From assembly GCA_009843585.1 (NCBI GenBank), contig VYDC01000145.1, forward strand, positions 1-5,010: a DNA stretch of 5,010 nt, read 5' to 3'. The translations under genes were made by a program, and so were the position numbers. Origin of the DNA: Chloroflexota bacterium. GTDB lineage: Bacteria; Chloroflexota; Dehalococcoidia; UBA2979. Shown one piece after another: positions 1 through 5,010 of the stretch. The notes under the pieces were generated by a model, which had not been told where the DNA came from, did no database searches, and saw only the letters and a list, made by a program, of their open reading frames with translations. Positions within the stretch are counted from its first letter, which is position 1. Each line of letters starts with the position of its first letter.

Positions 1-473
1 GTGGTGTCGCTCCCGCCGCGGCCGAGCGTCGTCACGTCGAGATCTTCCGACTCCGAGACGCCCTGGAACCCGGCGACGATCACGACGCGGCCGGCCTCGA
101 GCTCGCGCTCGATGCGGGCGGTGTCGATGCCGGCGATGCGCGCGCGGCCGAACACCGCGTCCGTGCGGATGCCGGCCTGCTGCCCGGTGAGGCTGACCGC
201 GTCGAATCCGTAATCGTGGAGCGCCATGGAGAGCAGCGTGGAGGAGACGACCTCCCCGGTGGAGAGCAGCACGTCGAGCTCGCGCGGGCGCGGGTCGACC
301 GTCACCTCCGTCGCCAGTTCGATCAGCTCGTCGGTGCGATTCCCCATCGCCGAGACGACGGCCACCACGCGGGCGCCGCTCGACGCGCGCGCGGCGATGC
401 GGACGGCGACGTGGCGGATCTTCCGGGCGTCGGCGACCGAGGAGCCGCCGAACTTCTCCACGAGCAGCACCAC
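1..473 (-). CDS. lysC: Aspartate kinase, N-terminal part (continues past left edge)
   Basis: Aspartate kinase phosphorylates L-aspartate with ATP, the first step towards lysine, threonine and methionine; it is cytosolic. The visible 157 codons (5' end of the gene, 3' end outside the window) carry the family landmarks in the right order: KFGGSSV at residues 7-13 (ATP/aspartate-binding lysine and glycines), STGE at 71-74, SLTGQQAG at 94-101, and TTLGRGGSDT at 148-157, the nucleotide-binding signature. This is the catalytic amino-acid-kinase domain; the ACT regulatory domains expected after it lie beyond position 1, so feedback type cannot be judged. I chose GTG at 473 because it gives MVLLVEKFGG, the usual distance from start to KFGG, with GAGG (480-483) 6 bases upstream; GTG at 470 is possible. 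It lies 43 bases after thrB. A bifunctional aspartokinase-homoserine dehydrogenase is not excluded because the C-terminus is missing. Confidence 0.95.
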   Translation of the reverse strand, partial: MVLLVEKFGGSSVADARKIRHVAVRIAARASSGARVVAVVSAMGNRTDELIELATEVTVDPRPRELDVLLSTGEVVSSTLLSMALHDYGFDAVSLTGQQAGIRTDAVFGRARIAGIDTARIERELEAGRVVIVAGFQGVSESEDLDVTTLGRGGSDT

Positions 474-482
474 GCCTCCCCT

Positions 483-503
483 CGTGCGGCCCGGGCCCGC
501 ACG
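483..503 (-). other. Perfect 7-bp hairpin just upstream of the lysC ribosome binding site
   Basis: In the 43-base thrB-lysC gap, CGTGCGG and CCGCACG form a perfect inverted repeat with a 7-base loop (GCCCGGG on the minus strand). The arm nearest lysC ends at the GAGG that I take as the ribosome binding site. No U-tract follows, so it is not a canonical intrinsic terminator. It could tune lysC translation, stabilise processed mRNA ends, be a protein-binding palindrome, or be a by-product of high GC. The gap is far too short for a lysine riboswitch or T-box leader. Confidence 0.4.
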
Positions 504-516
504 CTCCGCCGCCCGG

Positions 517-1443
517 TCAGTCCCCGCCGGGTGCGACGGCGTCGCCCACCAGGGCCGCCCCGCGAGCGCTCATCCCGCAGACGCGCGTCTCCGCCTCGAC
601 GCCGCCCGCCGCCGGCGCCGGCCGCCTCCCGCCGGCGCCCGTCTCCGCCGCGTCGGTGACGAAGGCCGCTACGGCCGATCCCCCGCCCGAGAGATAGACG
701 CCGTGTGCGCCGGCCGCGCGCGCGGCGGCGAAGATCGCCGGCATCGCCGGGAAGAGCGTCGCCCGCGCTGGCTGGTGCAGGACGTCCTCGGTCGCCACCC
801 CGAGCAGCTCGTAGCGGCGCTCGGTCAGGGCGGCGACGAGCAGGGCGGCTCGCCCGATGTTGTGCACCGCCTGGTTGCGCGTCAGCCGCTCCGGGAGCCG
901 CGCGCGGGACTCGGTGGTCGGCATGGAGAAGCGGGGGACCAGGAGCGCGATCCGCAGGTCCTCCGGCGGGTCGAGGCCGAGCCGGTGCACCTCCCCCTCG
1001 TCCACCCCCTCCGCGATCACGATCTGCAGGCCGCCGAGGAGGGCGGGCGCCGCGTTGTCGGCATGCCCCTCGAGCCGGGTCGCCACGCTGAGTAGCGCGT
1101 CCGTCGAGCGCTCGCCCGCGAGAAGAGCGTCGGCGGCGACCACGCCCGCGACGTGGGCCGCTGCCGAGAGGCCGAGACCTCGCCCGACGGGTATGTCGCC
1201 CTCCACCAGCACCCGCAGGCCCGGCGGCGGAGCCTCCCCCGCCAGCTGATAGAGCGCCCGGACGCCGCCCGCTGCCATGCGCTCGAGCGGCGGCGCGGGT
1301 GCCGGAAGCGGGCGCTCGTCCGGGGTGATGGTGAACCGCATGCGCCAGTCGAGCGCGACGCCGAGGGTGTCGAAGCCCGGCCCGAGATTGGCGGAGGTGG
1401 CGGGAACCTCGATGGTCGCGCTTGGGGGCGGGTCGCCGGCCAT
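517..1443 (-). CDS. thrB: Homoserine kinase (GHMP kinase family)
   Basis: Homoserine kinase transfers phosphate from ATP to homoserine, giving O-phosphohomoserine for threonine synthase. From ATG 1443 the protein has 308 residues, normal for the family. GHMP features in order: VPATSANLGPGFD at 13-25 (substrate-binding Asn and Asp), the phosphate-binding loop PVGRGLGLSAAA at 85-96, EGHADN at 125-130, LHQPAR at 222-227, and the C-terminal glycine motif LSGGGSAV at 251-258. Two motifs deviate: the loop has Leu where GLGSSAA is usual, and GGGSAV stands where G-S/A-G-P-T/S is usual. A Gly/Ala/Pro-rich stretch follows at about 267-282. GTG 1464 or 1461 would add 7 or 6 residues; I prefer ATG 1443 because the N-terminus before VPATSANLG is then typically short and a -10-like TACACT sits 7 bases upstream. 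No start has a clear Shine-Dalgarno. The next gene, lysC, acts in the same pathway. Confidence 0.93.
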   Translation of the reverse strand: MAGDPPPSATIEVPATSANLGPGFDTLGVALDWRMRFTITPDERPLPAPAPPLERMAAGGVRALYQLAGEAPPPGLRVLVEGDIPVGRGLGLSAAAHVAGVVAADALLAGERSTDALLSVATRLEGHADNAAPALLGGLQIVIAEGVDEGEVHRLGLDPPEDLRIALLVPRFSMPTTESRARLPERLTRNQAVHNIGRAALLVAALTERRYELLGVATEDVLHQPARATLFPAMPAIFAAARAAGAHGVYLSGGGSAVAAFVTDAAETGAGGRRPAPAAGGVEAETRVCGMSARGAALVGDAVAPGGD

Positions 1444-1450
1444 GGGAGAG

Positions 1451-1456
1451 AGTGTA
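1451..1456 (-). promoter_or_regulatory. Possible -10 element for a leaderless thrB transcript
   Basis: The minus strand reads TACACT followed by seven bases and then ATG at 1443. It matches the TAnnnT pattern, and the spacing would put the transcription start at or next to the start codon, as in leaderless genes common in several high-GC phyla. The surrounding CTACACTCTCTCCC is unusually AT-containing and pyrimidine-rich for this window and has no Shine-Dalgarno. The region 17 bases upstream (TTCCTC, 1474-1479) matches a -35 poorly. If real, it would transcribe thrB-lysC independently of tmk. Confidence 0.3.
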
Positions 1457-1506
1457 GACACCACCCCCGGAGCGAGGAAGGAGGCCTGCGGCCGGGGCGG
1501 TCGCCC

Positions 1507-2172
1507 TCAGCGTCCGGCCGGACCCGGGCGCGTCGACGCCCGGAGCGCATCGAGCCGCTCCCACGCCCTCGCCACCAGCGCCTGCGGCGGCTCCCGCGCG
1601 TCGAGCACCAGCCACCGCGCTGGATCCTCGCGAGCGAGCTCGCGGTAGCAGGCCCGCACGCGTTCGTGGAAGGCGAGCGCCTCCCCCTCGAGGTAGTCGC
1701 CCGCCGCGCCTCCCCGGGCCAGCCCCTCCGCCGGCGCGATGTCGAGCAAGAGCGTGAGGTCGGACGACAGCCCTCCGGTTGCGGCCCGGTTCACTACGGC
1801 CACCACGGAGCGGTCGAGCCTGCGTCCGCCGTGCTGGTAGGCGATCGTCGAGTCCTCGTAGCGATCGCAGATCACGATCGCCCGGCGCGCGTGCGCCGGG
1901 CGCAGCATTTCGACCACGAGCTCCGCGCGCGCCGCCGCTATGAGGAGCAGCTCCGCCCCCGGCGCCGGCGCCGGGGCGCCGGGCCCGGCGCCGAGAAGGG
2001 CCCGACGGATGCGCTCCCCGAGCGCAGTGGCCCCGGGCTCGCGGCACGCCTCAACATCGAGGCCGGCGTCGCGGGCGCGGTCGGCGAGCATCGCCGCGAG
2101 CGTGCTCTTCCCGGCGCCCTCGCCGCCTTCGACGGTGACAAGCAGGCCCCGGGACGCTCGGGCGGTGGTCAT
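1507..2172 (-). CDS. tmk: Thymidylate kinase (dTMP kinase)
   Basis: dTMP kinase converts dTMP plus ATP to dTDP, an essential step towards dTTP. The 221 residues (family usually about 205-215) show the P-loop EGGEGAGKST at 15-24, REPGATALGERIR at 44-56 (consensus REPGGT.LGE.IR), the family signature DRYEDSTIAYQ at 103-113, DLTLLLDI at 138-145, and FHERVRACY at 169-177. The P-loop lacks the arginine of human-type enzymes, so this should be the bacterial type, which instead relies on arginines in the LID. Here the LID reads ARGGAAGDYLEGE (152-164), with Tyr where DR-hydrophobic-E is common, leaving only Arg153 at its start. A Gly/Ala/Pro-rich insert (61-72) accounts for the extra length. The ATG overlaps the stop of the R3H ATPase by four bases (ATGA, 2169-2172), and no Shine-Dalgarno precedes it, which suggests translational coupling. 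The stop lies 63 bases before the thrB ATG. Confidence 0.95.
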   Translation of the reverse strand: MTTARASRGLLVTVEGGEGAGKSTLAAMLADRARDAGLDVEACREPGATALGERIRRALLGAGPGAPAPAPGAELLLIAAARAELVVEMLRPAHARRAIVICDRYEDSTIAYQHGGRRLDRSVVAVVNRAATGGLSSDLTLLLDIAPAEGLARGGAAGDYLEGEALAFHERVRACYRELAREDPARWLVLDAREPPQALVARAWERLDALRASTRPGPAGR

Positions 2173-3890
2173 TCGTCGTCGGCGTCCAGGTCGGCGTCCG
2201 CGTCAGGATCGTCCCAGGCAGCCCACGGCTCGGCCCTCTCCCCGGCCATCACCGTGATGCGGCGATAGGGCTCGCGCCCGCGGGAGACCGAGCGCAGCCC
2301 GTGCCGCGAGACGAGCTCATGCTGCACGCGGCGCAGGTAGGCGCCCTGGGGCGCGAGCTCGACGCTCCGCCTCCCGTGCAGCGAGACCGTCGCGATCGCC
2401 ATCTCCGCCTCGCGCAGCGCCTGCGTCGTCGGATCGGCCGCGCCTCCGGCCCCGCGCATCGCGAGCAGCGACTGCTCCATCTGCGCAACCGTGTTGTTGC
2501 GGAGCACCAGGACCGGGACGCCGAGCGACTCGGCCTCCCGCAGCGGGCCGCTGCGGCGGCGGTAGTAGGGGCGCAGCGTCATCACGGCATCCGCCTCCTG
2601 CAGCCTGTCGACCACGGCCGCCTCCGAGCGCGTGCTCGCGATCGCCTGCTGGAGCCGCGTCCGGCTGACCCCGTACGGGAGGATGCGACGCTTGGGGCCG
2701 CCGTCGGCGCGGGCCCCCGCCGCGGCCGGAGGCGCCTCCCGCGCGGCCGAGCCGGCGCGCCGGCGGGCGGGCGGGCCTGACCACTCGGCGGCGGATCCGG
2801 CCGAGCCGTCGGCCGGCGCCGACCGCTCTCCCAGCGGCCGCACCGGTGCGCGCTCCACCGACTCCACCTCTCCGGCCATCCCGAGCGTGCGCAGCTCCGC
2901 CTCCGCCGCGAATCCTCTAAGCAGCGCGTCGACGGTGCCGGCCAGCTCGCCGTGGACCTGGACCCGGTGGAAGCTCTGGATCTCGACGAGCGCGTCGAAG
3001 GTCGGCGGCGCGCGCCGCTCGAGCACTGTCTTCTGCGTCCCCCGGCGGCGAGCCTCGTCGTCTCCGAGCGTGACCGACTCGATGCCGCCGATGAGGTCGG
3101 ACAGCGTGGGGTTCTGCATCAGGTTGGCGAGCGTGTTCCCGTGCGCCGTGCCGATCAGCTGCACCCCCCGCTCGGCGATCGTCCGCGCCGCCTCCGCCTC
3201 GCGCTCGGTCCCGATCTCATCGATCACGACGACCTCGGGCATGTGGTTCTCGACCGCCTCGATCATCACCTCGTGCTGCAGCTCCGGGCGTGGCACCTGC
3301 ATCCGCCGGGCGCGTCCGATGGCATGGTGCGGTATGTCCCCGTCGCCGGCGATCTCGTTCGAGGTGTCGACGATCACCACGCGCCGCCCCAGGTCGTCGG
3401 CCAGGATGCGCGCGAGCTCGCGCAGCATGGTCGTCTTGCCGACTCCGGGGCGGCCGAGGAGCAGGATGCTCCGCCCGTTCTCCGCAAGATCCTGGATGCC
3501 TCCGGCCGAGCCGGTGACCGAGCGCCCGACGCGGCAGGTCAGCCCGACGATCGACCCCCGGCGGTTGCGGATGGCCGAGACTCGGTGGAGCGTGCGCGGG
3601 ATCCCGGCGCGGTTGTCCTCGCCGAACTCCGAGACCGATCCGACCACATGATCGATGTCGAGCGCCGCGACCTCGTCCGCGTCGAAGACGATCTCGCGCG
3701 AGGCATAGCGGGCCGCGGGTGGGCGGCCAAGGTCGAGAACGACCTCGATGAGGTCATCGACGCCCTCCTCGCGGACCGAGCGGGCGACCCGCGCGGGAAG
3801 CGCCTCCACCAGCAGCTCGACCTCGGCGTCGTCGTTCCCGGACACCACCCCCGGTGTGCGCGCGTCGCCGTCGTCCGGCGCGTCCCTCAT
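2169..3890 (-). CDS. Ycf45/SpoIIIAA-like AAA ATPase with C-terminal R3H domain
   Basis: This is a single-stranded nucleic acid-binding R3H ATPase of the Ycf45 type known from cyanobacteria, plastids and Chloroflexota; its cellular role is not established. The 573 residues fall into three parts. The SpoIIIAA/Ycf45 ATPase region (about 25-325) has LDLGRPP at 52-58, EDNRAGIPRTLHR at 91-103, Walker A GRPGVGKTT at 146-154, DTSNEIAGDGDIPH at 175-188, Walker B VVVIDEIG at 220-227, and GTAHGNTL at 247-254. A Gly/Ala/Pro/Arg linker (about 345-400) looks disordered. The C-terminal part has ILPYGVSRTRL (403-413), LREAESLGVPVLVLRNNT (450-467), and an R3H domain near 505-550 with the R-x3-H motif RRVQH at 520-524. 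The tail (560-573) is almost all Asp, Ala and Glu. There is no signal peptide or membrane segment. ATG 3890 is preceded by an in-frame stop; AGGGGAG lies 13 bases upstream, rather far. It overlaps tmk by four bases. Confidence 0.93.
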   Translation of the reverse strand: MRDAPDDGDARTPGVVSGNDDAEVELLVEALPARVARSVREEGVDDLIEVVLDLGRPPAARYASREIVFDADEVAALDIDHVVGSVSEFGEDNRAGIPRTLHRVSAIRNRRGSIVGLTCRVGRSVTGSAGGIQDLAENGRSILLLGRPGVGKTTMLRELARILADDLGRRVVIVDTSNEIAGDGDIPHHAIGRARRMQVPRPELQHEVMIEAVENHMPEVVVIDEIGTEREAEAARTIAERGVQLIGTAHGNTLANLMQNPTLSDLIGGIESVTLGDDEARRRGTQKTVLERRAPPTFDALVEIQSFHRVQVHGELAGTVDALLRGFAAEAELRTLGMAGEVESVERAPVRPLGERSAPADGSAGSAAEWSGPPARRRAGSAAREAPPAAAGARADGGPKRRILPYGVSRTRLQQAIASTRSEAAVVDRLQEADAVMTLRPYYRRRSGPLREAESLGVPVLVLRNNTVAQMEQSLLAMRGAGGAADPTTQALREAEMAIATVSLHGRRSVELAPQGAYLRRVQHELVSRHGLRSVSRGREPYRRITVMAGERAEPWAAWDDPDADADLDADDE

Positions 3891-3912
3891 CGCTGATCAC
3901 TCGCTCCCCTGG

Positions 3913-3935
3913 TCGGGCGCCGCCCGCCGCGCCGA
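3913..3935 (-). other. GC-rich hairpin between the GNAT-like gene and the R3H ATPase gene
   Basis: Within the 58-base gap at 3891-3948 the minus strand reads TCGGCGC, then the 8-base loop GGCGGGCG, then GCGCCCGA. This pairs as seven base pairs with one bulged C. It lies directly after the TAG stop of the GNAT-like gene and just before the AGGGGAG (3904-3910) that could serve as ribosome binding site of the ATPase gene. No U-run follows, so strong Rho-independent termination is unlikely. It may be a weak attenuator or RNA processing site, or a chance product of base composition. Confidence 0.3.
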
Positions 3936-3948
3936 TCCGGCCGCACCG

Positions 3949-4947
3949 CTAGCCTCCGCTCGCCACAACGACGCCGGCTCCGCGACGGGCGGGGTCGACG
4001 GCCGGCTGCCGCGTGCGGATCGCCAGAAGCTCGACGTCGCCACCCGGCGTGAGCCCGTGTGCGCCGAGCAGCTCCTCGACCACGACGGCCGAGCGCGGCA
4101 CGAGCGAGACGACCCGCGCGCAGCGCGCCGTCGCCTCGGCGGCGCGCTGCAGGAGCGTCCGGCAGCCCTCCCGCACGCCACGATCCGCCGCCTGCGGGGT
4201 CGGGCCCTCAGCCGACGGGGGCTCGACGAGCAGCTCCAGCTCCCCGAGCGCCCCCCGGGTGCTGACCCGCGCCGCCGCGACGGAGCGACCGCCGACCTCC
4301 GCCACCCAGCGCCCGCCCCGGCGACCCGTCCAGCGGCTCCCGTCGAGGGCGCGCCACTCGGAGAGCGTCAGCCCGAACGCACGCCGGGCGGCGACCGGCG
4401 TCGCCGCGCTATAGAGGCGGAAGAGCTCGCCGTCGTCGCCCGCTCGGAGCTCGCGCACGACCACGGCCGCGACGCCCGGCTCCGGCCGGGCGCTCACCCC
4501 GGGGCCCGTCCAGAGCCGCTCCGTCGACGCGTGCTGAAAGCCCGCCCGGAGCGCCGCTCCGACGGCCACTCCGCCCGCCGGCGTGCGCAGGATGACGTGG
4601 CCCACGCGCTCCGAGGACGCCGCGTCCGCGACCCGGCGCAGCAGCCGGCCGAAGGCGGCTCCGTCCTCCGGCACCGCCCGGCGTGCGCCGAGGAGCATGT
4701 CGATCTCCCAGGCGTCGCGGCGCCCGATGCTCCGCGCGGTCGCGACGCCGGATATCCTCCCGCCCTCGACCTCGAGCCAGGCGAGGCGCCGGAAGCCGAT
4801 CCAGCTCTGCACGGCCGTCACGATCGGCGGGCGGGGCGGGCGGGGACGCGCGAGCAGCTCGACCGTCACGGCGTGGTTCTCGATGAGACCCGCGGACGGA
4901 CGGAGGCGCGCCAGCAGGGCCGCCGCACGCGGCAGGCGGCCGATCAC
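3949..4947 (-). CDS. Tandem GNAT-like acetyltransferase-fold protein, substrate unknown
   Basis: A 332-residue cytosolic protein with no signal peptide or membrane segment. It appears to hold two similar halves, each shaped like a GNAT domain. The N half (about 22-146) runs from a strand, LAWLEVEGGRISGVATAR (55-72), through a helix (about 97-113) to AALRAGFQHASTERLW (131-146), which resembles the closing helix-GF-strand of GNAT enzymes. The C half (about 163-312) opens with VRELRAGDDGELFRLYSAAT (164-183), resembling the start of GNAT domains; RWVAEVGGRSVAAARV (213-228) resembles the central strands, and LLGAHGLTPGGDVELLAIR (293-311) the end. A clear acetyl-CoA loop (Q/R-x-x-G-x-G/A) is not evident in either half, so activity is doubtful. 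The GTG start overlaps the preceding gene's TGA by four bases (GTGA); GGGG about 8 bases upstream is a weak ribosome binding site. It precedes the R3H ATPase by 58 bases. A conserved protein of unknown function is the fallback call. Confidence 0.7.
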   Translation of the reverse strand: MIGRLPRAAALLARLRPSAGLIENHAVTVELLARPRPPRPPIVTAVQSWIGFRRLAWLEVEGGRISGVATARSIGRRDAWEIDMLLGARRAVPEDGAAFGRLLRRVADAASSERVGHVILRTPAGGVAVGAALRAGFQHASTERLWTGPGVSARPEPGVAAVVVRELRAGDDGELFRLYSAATPVAARRAFGLTLSEWRALDGSRWTGRRGGRWVAEVGGRSVAAARVSTRGALGELELLVEPPSAEGPTPQAADRGVREGCRTLLQRAAEATARCARVVSLVPRSAVVVEELLGAHGLTPGGDVELLAIRTRQPAVDPARRGAGVVVASGG

Positions 4948-5010
4948 GTGTCGGGCCCCGCGGCTCCCGCCGCCGGCGCGGCGAGCGCCTCGCGCGCGCT
5001 CGCGAGGAAG
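4944..5010 (-). CDS. C-terminal end of an unidentified upstream gene
   Basis: The frame entering from the right edge is open for 21 codons and ends at TGA (4944-4946). It reads FLASAREALA followed by an Ala/Gly/Pro-rich tail ending GPDT. The stop overlaps the GTG start of the GNAT-like gene in a GTGA arrangement, and direction and codon use match its neighbours, which is the main reason to call it. The stretch is too short to assign a family. Confidence 0.45.
   Translation of the reverse strand, partial: FLASAREALAAPAAGAAGPDT

Noticed and set aside
483..503. Intrinsic terminator between thrB and lysC
   Set aside because: The stem is good but no U-tract follows; instead a purine-rich ribosome binding site does, so termination is not supported.
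226..1095. Plus-strand open frame of 289 codons opposite lysC and thrB
   Set aside because: It lies opposite conserved kinase motifs, includes the intergenic hairpin, and shows no protein features.
1457..1470. A 14-base exact match (GACACCACCCCCGG on the plus strand) also at 3841-3854, each near a gene start and covering GTGGTG
   Set aside because: With this base composition a 14-base match within 5 kb, counting both strands, is about what chance would give. The copies sit in different contexts (thrB leader versus codons 13-17 of the ATPase) and have no further flanking similarity.
323..2047. Long minus-strand open frame of 574 codons spanning parts of lysC, thrB and tmk
   Set aside because: It lies in a different frame over three genes with clear family motifs, its translation is Arg/Gly/Ala-rich with no recognisable domain, and long empty frames are expected at this GC content.
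1153..2268. Plus-strand open frame of 371 codons opposite thrB and tmk
   Set aside because: It crosses two confidently identified genes and an intergenic gap on the other strand and has a biased composition with no domain.
2632..3651. Plus-strand open frame of 339 codons, Ser/Arg/Pro-rich
   Set aside because: It is antisense to the ATPase core and linker; its composition follows from the codon bias of the real gene.
2169..3890. SpoIIIAA as evidence for a spore-forming organism
   Set aside because: The ATPase domain is shared with SpoIIIAA, but the length, linker and R3H domain fit the Ycf45-type protein found in non-sporulating bacteria, and no other spoIIIA gene is present.
2952..3896. Plus-strand open frame of 314 codons opposite the R3H ATPase
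   Set aside because: It mirrors the strongly conserved ATPase coding region; the product is His/Arg/Asp-rich without motifs, as expected for an antisense shadow.

Overview
The window is very GC-rich bacterial DNA (by eye above 70% G+C, with G or C at most third codon positions). All recognisable genes lie on the minus strand, packed end to end. Reading right to left they are: the last 21 codons of an unidentified gene; a 332-residue protein resembling a tandem GNAT acetyltransferase; a 573-residue Ycf45/SpoIIIAA-type P-loop ATPase with a C-terminal R3H nucleic-acid-binding domain; thymidylate kinase (tmk); homoserine kinase (thrB); and the N-terminal 157 codons of aspartate kinase (lysC), which runs off the left edge. 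I see no tRNA, rRNA, CRISPR array, insertion sequence or phage gene.

An R3H ATPase of this type next to tmk, with this GC content, suggests Chloroflexota (a high-GC lineage such as Thermomicrobia/Sphaerobacter relatives). This is inferred from protein character and not proven; a high-GC actinobacterial lineage is the main alternative.

Layout: the 5' part of the cluster (4944-5010, 3949-4947, 2169-3890, 1507-2172) contains two 4-base stop/start overlaps, GTGA at 4944-4947 and ATGA at 2169-2172, which point to translational coupling within one transcript. The 58-base gap at 3891-3948 holds a small GC-rich hairpin. The 3' part (thrB, lysC) is a threonine-pathway pair: aspartate kinase makes aspartyl phosphate at the entry to the aspartate family and homoserine kinase commits homoserine to threonine. 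The 63-base gap before thrB has a -10-like hexamer placed as for a leaderless transcript. The 43-base gap before lysC has a perfect 7-bp hairpin just upstream of the ribosome binding site. So the window may be one long operon or two adjacent units, nucleic-acid/nucleotide genes followed by amino-acid genes.

This is mostly an ordinary housekeeping region. The points worth a second look are departures from consensus in the nucleotide-binding motifs of thrB and tmk, the poorly characterised tandem GNAT-like protein travelling with the R3H ATPase, and the two intergenic signals around thrB and lysC.
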